NCBI GenBank assembly: GCA_963663365.2
Contig: CAXXIH010000001.1
Span: 496,001-560,000 of the forward strand
Reading direction: 5' to 3'
Source of the DNA: G963663365 sp963663365
GTDB taxonomy: Bacteria; Hinthialibacterota; Hinthialibacteria; Hinthialibacterales; G963663365
DNA length: 64,000 nucleotides
The notes under the pieces were generated by a model, which saw nothing but the letters and a program-made list of their open reading frames with translations, did not search any database and had not been told where the DNA came from. This document shows, in pieces, positions 10,101-18,055 of the stretch; within the stretch, counting starts at the first letter, position 1; every line of letters starts with the position of its first letter. The position numbers were made by a program, and so were the translations under genes.

Positions 10101-10366
10101 ATTCCGTTCTTGTTGACGGTTGCACAACTTTAAAAATTGATAGTGATGATTGGGCCTCATCCAATTACCCTGTCGCTCTTTCGTATGAACGCAAGACTTC
10201 AAGTGCAGAGTGGACAATCCAGGCAGAACTGGAATCGGAAGTGCATCTCCGTGTTCAATCCGGCGATGTGGATGTCTCCGGCAATGCCGAACTTGTACGC
10301 TGTGATGGGAAATGGTGTGTTCTGATCGTACGTGAAGGTAATGCTGTCCTGACATTTGACCTTTAG
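7109..10366 (+). CDS. Heparinase II/III-family polysaccharide lyase (exported)
   Basis: A 1085-residue exported protein. After a signal peptide (about 26 residues, ends TAQA) comes a beta-sandwich region (about 30-230: FEDGTVSGWSS, then FAIDNVEM) resembling a carbohydrate-binding or concanavalin-like domain. Next is an alpha/alpha toroid (about 350-650) with SNWISHCTAGP and GGYGEGYGYQ, then the heparinase II/III C-terminal beta domain. The signature NYNHTHIDQGTF (His724, His726, Asp728) is followed by a Tyr-rich GGYY. Family lyases cleave uronate-containing polysaccharides such as heparan or alginate by beta-elimination. ATG 7109 has GGAGAGAG upstream; the frame continues to 7064 without a signal. 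The exact substrate is unknown. Confidence 0.85.
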   Translation: MEQLRQWNIRLSILLCAALSLCTAQAERPALLDCVWNEDFEDGTVSGWSSYPPYQDTAYDFSLLCGYYREPNSLLGYVASGEFLYPLGLAPPEQPEGNRYYALRAYRPNSLSAQRLGFAHRFSQFVFDDSSLSFDYWLKLTSSESDLLVELAGADGRRYQYRKSSMMRDRWEKVTVPFSAFTADGESPKPGLEIQAISIMAVLVHGDPAVMHHFAIDNVEMRCRHRAGFEISNPKTYAYKHWELAFCSKHYYPGDALELEVSPQSPVESVHARLEDFSGHVIAADLPLGKHGNGWMLNGDFRFTESHKAGPMLLVIEGETPGGEILQTRMRLWFFHRPADLGHPRLFFTDADIDSLKKRTTEERYKPIWDRLVRQAENAREVDIPLDGQIQDMHADYLISDVPPYFAVLRTNARYIMQNAIVYAIGGDEEAGNYAKDGLLKMAAWEQWVHPWFRTQGRKSYYPVGIAAMELGIAYDLLQPILENAERSQIRSGIMRNGIVNSWEEYFVDNRMPTHTSNWISHCTAGPLVALLAFYQGYLPDELSEFGLMANGEPYFSGLAEKFLTHSLATFKSDGGYGEGYGYQNFTMSTAGPALAALNEIFGVETLSEELNINRAYLYPLYISHNDTKSLLDMGDSSDSRSSSTNWAWFTKHHKDPVLKWFYDQSPGSDFSDFLWLDDSLQSESAESLPPNRVFREKGNVVLRTGWTDDDIIFNFRAGPNYNHTHIDQGTFRLWGYGEELAAEAGPGGYYTDPYYWSLTIQSAGHNTVLIDDNPESQEIGDFANETVAFNNHARLERALITPSASMLRAELGMLYRGLLDRFSRTVYFTQSHCLVFWDRILSSGDKHHYQWQMFPPDLRKLQIDKTKAVYTGENAQLMAHVLSPSHPTLKLKNLPASQYALNKFPKSPFPPRGVLQVTHEEPVGDQDFLVVLVPSRIGGEEQPQLKTVAKLGFWSVQIDDGNKSEYLYFTAGKEIKAELEADVSSAYLGRTEDGQVNSVLVDGCTTLKIDSDDWASSNYPVALSYERKTSSAEWTIQAELESEVHLRVQSGDVDVSGNAELVRCDGKWCVLIVREGNAVLTFDL

Positions 10367-10394
10367 GGCAATAAAATACATATGAATTGAATCG

Positions 10395-10457
10395 ATATGA
10401 CTTTGAGCTGCGTGTCTGTATGAATACGCTTATTTTGACTTCAAATCAAAGTCATAT
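10395..10457. repeat. 12-bp perfect inverted repeat between two genes
   Basis: ATATGACTTTGA at 10395-10406 is exactly complementary to TCAAAGTCATAT at 10446-10457, with 39 bases between. It fills most of the gap between the heparinase-like gene and the glycosyltransferase and ends 7 bases before that gene's ribosome-binding site. No T-run follows, so it is not a typical terminator. A bipartite operator or an mRNA fold that masks translation are alternatives. Confidence 0.6.
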
Positions 10458-10473
10458 GTTGCCATAGGATCTT

Positions 10474-11184
10474 GTGCCCGAAATTATGAAACTATCTGTT
10501 GTCGTACCCGCCTATAATGAATCGAAACGGATCGGAAGGACGCTTCAGTCAATCCGGAATGCGCTTGTGGAGGCGAGCATCGATTCGTGGGAAATTATTG
10601 TGGCGGATGACAGTTCAACCGACGATACCGTAGCGATTGCCGAAGATGCGGGTGCAACAATCGTCCATTCCGGAGCGCGCAACATCGGCGCGACCAGAAA
10701 CTGTGGCGCGTCAGCGGCACAGGGCGAGTATATTGTATTTATCGATGCGGACACGTTGGTCAGCGGGGATCTTATGGCCGAGATGATGGAAGCGTTCCAA
10801 AATGGAGCCATTGGAGGGGGAACACCGGTCTGCTGGTCTAGTCCCACTGGTTTGGCCGCCAATGTTGGACGATGGATATGGAATGCTGTCTCGCGGCTAT
10901 TTACACTTCCGGCGGGATCATTCTTTTTTATGACACGTGAAGCCTATCTCGCTTCCGGTGGATTCGATGAGTCCTATTTTGTTTCCGAAGAATTGTATTT
11001 GGGGCATGCGTTGAAGAAACTCGGACGGCTTAAGATTCTTCGCAATCCGGTGCATACATCGCCTCGCAAAATGCACGAGTTTACACCCTATGAAATCACA
11101 CGATTCTTTTTGAGTTTTCTCATCGCTCCGCGCCGCACCGCCAAAGAAAGAGAACGTCTCGCGATTTGGTACGAGAGACGCTGA
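10474..11184 (+). CDS. Family 2 glycosyltransferase
   Basis: A 236-residue cytoplasmic or membrane-associated GT-A glycosyltransferase. It has the N-terminal signature LSVVVPAYNES, the UDP-binding acidic patch VADDSSTDDT, the metal-binding FIDADT and a late SEELYLGHALKK acidic motif. No transmembrane segment is evident. Such proteins move a sugar from a nucleotide-sugar to an acceptor. GTG at 10474 is favoured because AGGA lies 5 bases upstream; ATG at 10486 is the alternative and loses only four residues. It lies between two exported carbohydrate-related genes, and its product (lipid-linked sugar, capsule or storage glycan) cannot be told. Confidence 0.85.
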   Translation: MPEIMKLSVVVPAYNESKRIGRTLQSIRNALVEASIDSWEIIVADDSSTDDTVAIAEDAGATIVHSGARNIGATRNCGASAAQGEYIVFIDADTLVSGDLMAEMMEAFQNGAIGGGTPVCWSSPTGLAANVGRWIWNAVSRLFTLPAGSFFFMTREAYLASGGFDESYFVSEELYLGHALKKLGRLKILRNPVHTSPRKMHEFTPYEITRFFLSFLIAPRRTAKERERLAIWYERR

Positions 11185-11359
11185 CCATCTATTCTTCTTT
11201 CAATTGTATCTTATCTATAAGCCTTACTTGTCTATCTCTTCAGCAATTGTGCTGTGTCCGGTTGCCGGATTGGTGTTTCCGGCGGTATATACTACAAGAC
11301 ACTGCCTTAAATGCGCTTCGATGGCAGTGCCGGAATTCCAAAGCAGGATTTAGGATATC

Positions 11360-13216
11360 ATGTTGATTTTCTCAAAGTGCAAGAAGTCCACATTTGCCGT
11401 TTGGGGCGGTGTGTTTATTTGTGTTGGAATTGTGTTGTGCTCGGGTTGCGCAAACATGACACTTGGCAATCGCTCTGCACGTATGAACAACCTTGTGAGT
11501 GAACTTGCATGCCGCAAGACGGCCTCGCCAACAGATCAAACCGTATGGACATTTCAGAATCCACGAGAAGGTTGGATTTATATTGGATTAAAGGTTGATG
11601 ATTCAACCACCGACGGACTTCGGATCGGATTAGATAACAAGGATATTGAATTAGATCGATTTAAAAGCGATTCCGTCAACTATGAATGTATGCGTTGGCT
11701 TTCTGAAGGTGTGCATTTTCTAGAAATGCCCAATGGCGAACCAGGTATCCGGTCATTGGTTGTGCGTGCCATACCTGAAATTCACTACTGCCGTTATCCA
11801 ACGGATCCGGTAATTAAAGAGTACGGCCCCTATGATTGGGCTTTCTTAAAGCGCGAGGTTCTGCCTCATGTCAATACAATTGTCGGGCTTCCTGATCCTA
11901 GTATCGATTCTGACATCAAGGATTGGTTGTCGCGGGGAGGCAAATGGATTGCCTACGGAAGTTTGCCGCACACTGAAGGTTTGACGGCCGATGAGGCCTA
12001 CCGCTATTGGGCCAACAATCCCGGCTTTCAGGATCCCCGTTTCTCGGGATTAATTGCCGATGAATTCCAGGGCCGGGAAAATGCCTTTTATCCGGCCTGG
12101 ACCGATGCCCTGCAGCGCATGGCTTCGAATCCCGATTTTGCCGGCAAAAAGTTTTATGGTTATTGCGGTGGACCGGGGATGTACACCCGCCCTCAAACTC
12201 AAAAACTGGTCCGCACGGTTTTGCGAAGCGATTACTGCATGGCCTGGGAACGTTATCACCATGAAATGCCGACCCTGGCCGAAGCGGAAGAGTTTATGGA
12301 TTCATTGCTGGGTAAGGAAATGGTCAAATGGCGTGCTACGTTTCCCGGTTGTGAAAAGCAGATGGTTCTGGTTTTGGGACTCTTTACACATGGCTTGAGC
12401 CTGAATGTTCGCCCGGATGTCGATTACAAAGTCTGGATGGATATGCAAATGCGGTACTTGGCCACCCATCCCGCCTTTGATGGTCTCTTTGGTGTTCACT
12501 TTTGGGTAACCAGTTTTGCCGATGAGGAAACCTTGAGGTGGATGGGACAGCTCTATCGGCATTATGCGATTGAAGGCAAGACCAATCCTTTGTCAGCGGA
12601 GTATGGCTACCGCTATGAACTCGATCACATTCAGAATCCCGATTTTGATAATGGTTTAGAACATTGGTCCATCGAACCGGCCGCGCCCGGCAGCATGAGT
12701 GCAGGGTATATGGAACGGTATGCGCGGCTGCAAAGCCGGTATTGGCACCGCGCTGAGTTCCCGGATGAACCGGCCGGGAACGCATTTCTCTTAACCAAAC
12801 GTCAGGCTGGGAAACCCAATCGTGCCACCCAGGTAATCCGGAATCTGGAACCCGGCCGGCTCTATTCCGTGAAAATGATAACCGCCGATTATCAGGATAT
12901 TCGTAATGGCCAGTCAGAAGAAAAACGGTTTGGCGTCTCAGTCGAACTTGAGGGCGGGGAAGTGATTCCGGATAAAAGTTTTCAGGCCACGATCAACAGT
13001 CAGACATCATCTGTGGTTGGAATGCCCTTTAATGGGCAGAATGTGGCCTGGTTTAACCACCATCGAATTGTCTTCCGGGCAACTCAGCCGACCGGGAAAA
13101 TTACAATTTCAGATTGGGCCGGTCCGAATGATCCGGGCGGGCCTGCCGGTCAGGAATTGATGATCAATGGCATCGAATTGCAGCCGTATTATTCCGGCGA
13201 TTCGTTTTCAAATTAA
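11360..13216 (+). CDS. Large predicted lipoprotein, glycosidase-like fold
   Basis: A 618-residue protein I do not recognise by name. It begins with a hydrophobic signal ending in LCSGC30, compatible with lipid attachment at the cysteine. Residues 150-420 look like a TIM barrel (IADEFQGR, FYGYCGGPG, GLFTHGL, GVHFWVTSF), with DEF near residue 234 and WER near 295 as possible acidic catalytic residues. Residues 430-610 look like a carbohydrate-binding beta-sandwich (NPDFDNGLEHWSIE, ATQVIRNLEPGRLYSVKM, GKITISDW). It follows the glycosyltransferase after 175 bases. A cell-surface glycan-binding or glycan-cleaving role is inference. Confidence 0.6.
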   Translation: MLIFSKCKKSTFAVWGGVFICVGIVLCSGCANMTLGNRSARMNNLVSELACRKTASPTDQTVWTFQNPREGWIYIGLKVDDSTTDGLRIGLDNKDIELDRFKSDSVNYECMRWLSEGVHFLEMPNGEPGIRSLVVRAIPEIHYCRYPTDPVIKEYGPYDWAFLKREVLPHVNTIVGLPDPSIDSDIKDWLSRGGKWIAYGSLPHTEGLTADEAYRYWANNPGFQDPRFSGLIADEFQGRENAFYPAWTDALQRMASNPDFAGKKFYGYCGGPGMYTRPQTQKLVRTVLRSDYCMAWERYHHEMPTLAEAEEFMDSLLGKEMVKWRATFPGCEKQMVLVLGLFTHGLSLNVRPDVDYKVWMDMQMRYLATHPAFDGLFGVHFWVTSFADEETLRWMGQLYRHYAIEGKTNPLSAEYGYRYELDHIQNPDFDNGLEHWSIEPAAPGSMSAGYMERYARLQSRYWHRAEFPDEPAGNAFLLTKRQAGKPNRATQVIRNLEPGRLYSVKMITADYQDIRNGQSEEKRFGVSVELEGGEVIPDKSFQATINSQTSSVVGMPFNGQNVAWFNHHRIVFRATQPTGKITISDWAGPNDPGGPAGQELMINGIELQPYYSGDSFSN

Positions 13217-13219
13217 GTC

Positions 13220-14332
13220 CTAATATGTGCGCCCCAGGTTTTTAACAATAGCCCGTTTTGTTTCCAGCGGGTTAATAGCGCCAAGATTCTTAAAAGCAAT
13301 CTCACCGCCTGGCAGAATAATCAGCGTTAGTGGTATTGCACCCATAAATTCACCATTAGTGGCTTCAACAATTTTCCTTTTGTCGGTCGTGTTAATGATA
13401 TGGTTGCGAAAAGCCGCCTGCTGTTTCTGAAGAAACTCTAATACATCGCTTTTCATTCTTGGATCGTCAACACTAAGCCCGATTAATTCGAAATCACGAT
13501 GGCCGTACATCCGGTGAATTGTCACCAAGTCGGGGAACTCCAAACGGCATTCCCCGCACCAGGTTGCCCAGATATTGATCAAACGGATTTTGTCTGTATC
13601 GTTTTTAAAAAGTTTCTTGACTTCATCCGGTTCGATGGAAGTCAAACCAACTTCTTTTTGAGCCTCTTCATCCAGCCATTTTTGAACGGAGTCGCGTTTG
13701 TAGGACCATTTGATCGAGCATCCCGGGGTTGGAGTGTGGTTATTGGGAGCCGGTTTCCCGGCGAGTAGGGCATCGATTGCCTCTCGCACGTAGTGTGTTT
13801 TAACTTTATCCAATTTCTCCGAATCGTCGAAACCGCCCTCGTACTGGAGTTTGCGCTCATTATCAAAGATGAAAATGTGTGGCGTTGCTCTCGGGCCGTA
13901 GGCTTTTGAGACAACCTGTTTGTCGCCGTCATAAAGATAGGGGAAGTTGAATTTATGATCTTTTGCGCGGATTTTATTCTCTTCAAACGAATCGCTTAGG
14001 TCCGTATACCCGAGTTCATTCAAACGCACGGCTTTGGGATCGCTGGGGGAAATTGCCACAACGGCAACGCCCTGATCTTGATAATCGGTGACCAACTGCT
14101 TGATACGTTCCTCATACGCTTGCGCGGTGGGGCAATGATTACAGGTAAAGATGACCGCGAGGATTTTGGAGCTGTCAAAATCCTGCAAGCGATGTTCTTT
14201 GCCATCGACGCCCACAAGTTCAAAATCGGGAGCCGGGCTGCCAAGTTTGAGCGGCTCGATTTTCTCTGTGGTTTGAGAAAGGGCCGGTAGTGTCAAAAGT
14301 ACTATGCAGATAGCCGCATTCCGGATTTTCAT
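13220..14332 (-). CDS. Exported protein with two thioredoxin-like domains
   Basis: A 370-residue exported protein (signal about 1-19, ends LPALSQ) with two thioredoxin folds. Domain 1 (about 28-195) is peroxiredoxin/TlpA-like with LGSPAPDFEL and an active-site C64-N-H-C67. Domain 2 (about 235-368) is TlpA/ResA-like with WATWC259-G-E-C262. Cis-proline motifs (ATP151, later AIP) are present in both. The linker holds one extra cysteine (PTPGCSIKW). This tandem layout is common in Planctomycetota-like secretomes and suggests extracytoplasmic thiol-disulfide chemistry. The gene is convergent with the lipoprotein gene, with only three bases between stops, and divergent from the barrel gene. Confidence 0.85.
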   Translation of the reverse strand: MKIRNAAICIVLLTLPALSQTTEKIEPLKLGSPAPDFELVGVDGKEHRLQDFDSSKILAVIFTCNHCPTAQAYEERIKQLVTDYQDQGVAVVAISPSDPKAVRLNELGYTDLSDSFEENKIRAKDHKFNFPYLYDGDKQVVSKAYGPRATPHIFIFDNERKLQYEGGFDDSEKLDKVKTHYVREAIDALLAGKPAPNNHTPTPGCSIKWSYKRDSVQKWLDEEAQKEVGLTSIEPDEVKKLFKNDTDKIRLINIWATWCGECRLEFPDLVTIHRMYGHRDFELIGLSVDDPRMKSDVLEFLQKQQAAFRNHIINTTDKRKIVEATNGEFMGAIPLTLIILPGGEIAFKNLGAINPLETKRAIVKNLGRTY

Positions 14333-14367
14333 GATCGTATTCCCCTCGTGTACCGTAAGTTTTTTAT

Positions 14368-14389
14368 GCGGTCAGACTGCTTTGACCGC
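14368..14389. repeat. 7-bp inverted repeat in a divergent promoter region
   Basis: GCGGTCA (14368-14374) and TGACCGC (14383-14389) are complementary with an 8-base spacer, 36 bases upstream of the thioredoxin-like gene. Neither strand shows a following T-run. An operator for a dimeric regulator is possible. Confidence 0.35.
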
Positions 14390-14548
14390 CTGTAAATTGC
14401 CATGCCTAATGCCAATTGAATACTACCCGAAATTTCTTGCCTCTCCTATGCACATGGGTGGCAAAGCAACAAAGGACTAGCCAAGAGGGCGGTACAGGGC
14501 GAGAATCGTCAAGTCCAAATCAGTGTTTATCCTTTTAAGGAGTCAGTT

Positions 14549-15475
14549 ATGAATATCTCAACAATTGGCCGCCGTGTGTTACGCCGAATCACAAGTTTTT
14601 TGGCAATCTTTGCTATTGGGATTACCGCAATCTCATTTGCCCCAAATGGGGGCTGGGCATCGGATAAAGCACAGGATGGAGAGGCTCTCGTGGATCGATT
14701 CTTTATTATGGATACGCTTTTTTGGCGGCCAATGCTGGAGCCGGGCAAGCAGGCTGAATTGTTGAAACAAGCCGGCATGCAACTGACCACCTATTCCGGT
14801 AGTGAATGGGACAAACTCCCCGAAGTGATTTCTGCTTTTAATCGTGAGAATATCGAATTAATCGCCGTATATTCCGTCATTGATATCGATTCCGGTGAAT
14901 TGCCTGATTACCTGCCGGGGGTGTTAAAACAACTGTCCGGAAGCGAAACAATGCTTTGGGTGTCGCCATCCAGCAAAAAGTACGGATTGTCCGATCCAGC
15001 CGGAGATGAAGCCGGCGTAGCAATGCTTCAGAAAATTTGCGATTTGGCGCAAGCCGAGAACCTGGACGTTTCGATTTATCCACATTGCAATCGTTGGTGC
15101 GAACGTACGGACCATTGCGCCCGGCTTGTGAAGATGGCGGGTCGCAAGAATCTGGGGATGACGTTTAACCTCTACCATTGGCTCAAAGTTGAAGGGCCGG
15201 ATAATTTTGAGTCGAAGGCGGCAGCGGCTTTGCCGTATATGAATTGCCTGACAATCAATGGCACGCGTCCCGATGCCAAGGATGTCAAAGTCGAAGATGC
15301 GATTATGCCGTTAGGTGAAGGCGACTATGATGTGGAAGCCTTTGTAAAGACCTTTATTCAATTGGGCTACAAAGGGCCGATTGGCTTTCAGGGATATGGG
15401 ATCGAAGGAGATATACCCGCGAAACTTAAAAAGACGATTGATGTGTGGGAAGGGTATTGCAGCAAAATGAAATAA
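14549..15475 (+). CDS. Exported sugar isomerase/epimerase-like TIM barrel
   Basis: A 308-residue protein of the xylose-isomerase-like TIM-barrel superfamily, with repeated beta-alpha units (MQLTTYSGSEW, IELIAVYSVID, LDVSIYPHCN, LGMTFNLYHW, YMNCLTING, YKGPIGFQGYG). Residues His179, His198 and Glu/Asp in late strands could bind a metal, but the classic Glu/Asp/His set is not fully clear. A long signal peptide (about 1-38) marks it as exported, unusual for an isomerase but common in Planctomycetota-like genomes. AAGGAG precedes the ATG. It is the first gene of a run with the prepilin and beta-helix/propeller genes. Substrate unknown. Confidence 0.75.
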   Translation: MNISTIGRRVLRRITSFLAIFAIGITAISFAPNGGWASDKAQDGEALVDRFFIMDTLFWRPMLEPGKQAELLKQAGMQLTTYSGSEWDKLPEVISAFNRENIELIAVYSVIDIDSGELPDYLPGVLKQLSGSETMLWVSPSSKKYGLSDPAGDEAGVAMLQKICDLAQAENLDVSIYPHCNRWCERTDHCARLVKMAGRKNLGMTFNLYHWLKVEGPDNFESKAAAALPYMNCLTINGTRPDAKDVKVEDAIMPLGEGDYDVEAFVKTFIQLGYKGPIGFQGYGIEGDIPAKLKKTIDVWEGYCSKMK

Positions 15476-15520
15476 GGCTGCTTGATGTTTTCATACGTTG
15501 TTCAGCAAAAGGTGTGGCGA

Positions 15521-16075
15521 ATGGATGAAGTGAAATCGAGGAACATTGCCGGATTTACGTTGATCGAGTTGCTGATTGTCGTGGCGATTATCGGAATACT
15601 TGCCGCGATTGCCGTTCCCAATTTCCTGAATGCGCAAGAACGGGCCAAAGTGTCGCGGGCTGAAGCGGATATCCGTTCATTGGCTACGGCGCTTGAGATG
15701 TATCGTTTGGACAACAATGATTACCCCTGGTTTCGCTCTATGGAGAACAATCCATTGGGGACTTTTTTCTTGTTGACAACACCCATCTCTTATATGGCAT
15801 CGATTCCTTATGAGGTGTTCCCGCCTGAAAATACCCAGTATTTCGGAAATGTTCTTAAAGTGGCTTATATGTATACGGATCGCCGAAGTTATGGTGAGCA
15901 GGGCTGGTTTTCGCTCCATGACACCAAAGGGCAATATAAATATGTCGTGCGTAGCATGGGACCGGACCGCTCCGCCAATATCGTTGAGTTGCCCGCCTCC
16001 CCGGATTTGATCCTTCCCTATGACATGTCCAATGGTTTGGCGAGCCGTGGCGATATCTGCCGTTATGGGCCATGA
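15521..16075 (+). CDS. Type II secretion/type IV pilin-like prepilin (GspG-like)
   Basis: A 184-residue prepilin. The leader MDEVKSRNIAG ends with Gly11, followed by Phe12 and the hydrophobic helix FTLIELLIVVAI with the conserved Glu at mature position 5 (Glu16). The globular part contains the pseudopilin region NAQERAKVSRAEADIRSLATAL and the DNNDYPW segment. ATG 15521 is chosen because AAAGGTG lies upstream and the leader then has normal length; the open frame runs back to 15482. No other secretion or pilus gene is in the window, so it is an orphan. Proteins like this occur in many copies in Hydrogenedentota/Sumerlaeota-like genomes and may form cell-surface fibres. Confidence 0.9.
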   Translation: MDEVKSRNIAGFTLIELLIVVAIIGILAAIAVPNFLNAQERAKVSRAEADIRSLATALEMYRLDNNDYPWFRSMENNPLGTFFLLTTPISYMASIPYEVFPPENTQYFGNVLKVAYMYTDRRSYGEQGWFSLHDTKGQYKYVVRSMGPDRSANIVELPASPDLILPYDMSNGLASRGDICRYGP

Positions 16076-16114
16076 TTCGCAGAATGCAAAGTCAACATTT
16101 CTATGGAGAATAGA

Positions 16115-18055
16115 ATGAAGCAAGTTTTCAGTTTTGTCGTTTTATTTTTTGTTTTGCTATGTCCGGTGCTTCAACCAGCCGCTGCCGATACCGCAACAGA
16201 TGGCAGGCAAGGCATTACGTTCTATGTTTCGCAGTTAGGAGACAACACGACCGGCGAATCTTGGACTCATGCCTTCACGACGATACAGGCCGCGCTCAAT
16301 GCAATTCCTGACGAAAAAGGCGGGCATCGTATAATTATTCGTCCGGACCGCTATATGGAATCAAACTTGTTCCCGGCCGGGCGTGGAGCGAAGGGAGCCT
16401 ACAATACGCTTATCGCCGATTATGATGGGAGTCTTGGTTCAGGGGCCAAAGGCTACGCAATTATCGATTCCGGCGATCCGAATCTGGGATTCAAAAGCGT
16501 AGATTGGTGGACGCCGTTCCGGGCGGACCGTTCGTTCTCAAGCCTGGGCTGGGACCGTTGGAAACTCAAATATCTTTACACCACCGGAGCGGATGCCGGA
16601 TTGGGCTGGGATCTGACCTCTGATGAAGGCGCTGAGTTTACGGTCATTTCCGAAGATTGCGTGGGAATCGGACGGGCTTTTGGCGGGCTTATAGGCGCTT
16701 TTATGTCACGGCCTTCGGAACCCGTTGTGTATCGCCGCTGCCAATTGTGGAGTTTGGATTGGTGGGGGGATGCCTCAGGGGCCTACGCCCGGGCGAACAA
16801 TACTTCCATGCCCGAGCATCCCGATGTGATTTATGAAGACTGCTCGCTGGTTGGGCCTGATAATGCATTTCAAGCCGGGAATCCGGGGTATGATGGCTGC
16901 ACTCGCGTGAAGTTCAAAAACTGCCGGCTTGTCTCTCTTAACTTTTCTCAACCTCGCGGGACACCGTCTACGGGAATCATCTATAGCACGATCAAAGGCG
17001 AATACCTTCATGTCGATCTCGAAGACTGCACACTGATGGGGTACAAAGTTTTTGGATCGGGCGACGATGGGAAAATCACGTATACAACAAAAAACTCCGT
17101 TCAAGCTTATATTCAATTTGAACAAGAAATGCCCGAAGGGTTCTTCCGCTTAGGCTCTTGGCCTGTAGAAATGTTCCAGACGATTCTTCCGCCGGAGTTA
17201 CCGCATACGCAAACGGCTTTGGTCCGGGAGGGAACCATCCGTAATGATATGTGTGAGTTTTCGCCGATTGTGTGGAAGAACCGGCTGTGTCTCATGGAAT
17301 GTGTGCGCCCCGGCAGCGGTGGAGTAAAAAGTGATTACTATCTGACCATTCACGATGTTGAGACCGGTGAGGAAATAGCCCATTTTGCCGAAGGGTATGG
17401 TTTGGCAGCGGCTCTTGTTCATAATGATAAGCTCTATGTATTCGCATCCCGCTTTGAAAATAACAATTGGAATGATGTTACACTGTTCCAATCTTCCGAT
17501 TTAAAGCAGTGGGAAAGCCATGTTGTGATTAAACAAACTGAAAGCGAGCATTTGTTCAACAGCTCGGTTTGTTGGGATGGCAGCGGGTTTGTGATGGCCT
17601 ATGAGTCCAATGACCCGCAGTACCCCGCTTTCACAACCAAATTCGCCCGGTCCGCAAATCTGCAGGACTGGCAAAAACTGGATGATTCGATCTTTGGCAC
17701 GGATCGGTATTCCGCCTGTCCGTGCATCCGTTATGCCGATGGGTATTACTATTTGCTCTACCTTGAACACCGCAATCCTTTGTGGCGCTTTGAGACGTAT
17801 TTGGCGCGTTCAAAGGATTTAAAAGAATGGCGGCTGAGTCCATCCAATCCTGTTGTTGCGCCTACTGAAATCGACGAGGGTATCAATGCTTCCGATCCCG
17901 ATATCATCGAGTGGCAGGGCAAGACTTATTTGTACTGTGCGGTAGGCGATCAGCGGACTTGGATGAATTCGAAACGGCTGGTTTATCCCGGCTCCATTCA
18001 AGATTTTTTTGAAGGCTATTTTCAGGTGGGTTTAGAAGCACCTCTATCGAAGTGA
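16115..18055 (+). CDS. Exported beta-helix plus GH43/GH32-like propeller fusion
   Basis: A 646-residue exported protein (signal about 1-25, ends AAAD). Residues 35-340 form a pectate-lyase-like right-handed beta-helix: ATIQAALNAIP-like start, IIIRPDRY, then short repeating strands (VVYRRCQLW, VIYEDCSLV, VKFKNCRLV, VDLEDCTLM). Residues 370-640 look like the five-bladed propeller of GH43/GH32/GH68 proteins (SPIVWKNRLCL, LFQSSDLKQWESH, CIRYADGYYYLLY, DPDIIEWQGKTYLY), with conserved Asp near each blade start. ATG 16115 has GGAG six bases upstream. The next gene, a fucosidase, starts on its stop codon. Two glycan-active folds in one chain suggest a bifunctional enzyme or a binding-plus-hydrolysis protein. 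Confidence 0.75.
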   Translation: MKQVFSFVVLFFVLLCPVLQPAAADTATDGRQGITFYVSQLGDNTTGESWTHAFTTIQAALNAIPDEKGGHRIIIRPDRYMESNLFPAGRGAKGAYNTLIADYDGSLGSGAKGYAIIDSGDPNLGFKSVDWWTPFRADRSFSSLGWDRWKLKYLYTTGADAGLGWDLTSDEGAEFTVISEDCVGIGRAFGGLIGAFMSRPSEPVVYRRCQLWSLDWWGDASGAYARANNTSMPEHPDVIYEDCSLVGPDNAFQAGNPGYDGCTRVKFKNCRLVSLNFSQPRGTPSTGIIYSTIKGEYLHVDLEDCTLMGYKVFGSGDDGKITYTTKNSVQAYIQFEQEMPEGFFRLGSWPVEMFQTILPPELPHTQTALVREGTIRNDMCEFSPIVWKNRLCLMECVRPGSGGVKSDYYLTIHDVETGEEIAHFAEGYGLAAALVHNDKLYVFASRFENNNWNDVTLFQSSDLKQWESHVVIKQTESEHLFNSSVCWDGSGFVMAYESNDPQYPAFTTKFARSANLQDWQKLDDSIFGTDRYSACPCIRYADGYYYLLYLEHRNPLWRFETYLARSKDLKEWRLSPSNPVVAPTEIDEGINASDPDIIEWQGKTYLYCAVGDQRTWMNSKRLVYPGSIQDFFEGYFQVGLEAPLSK

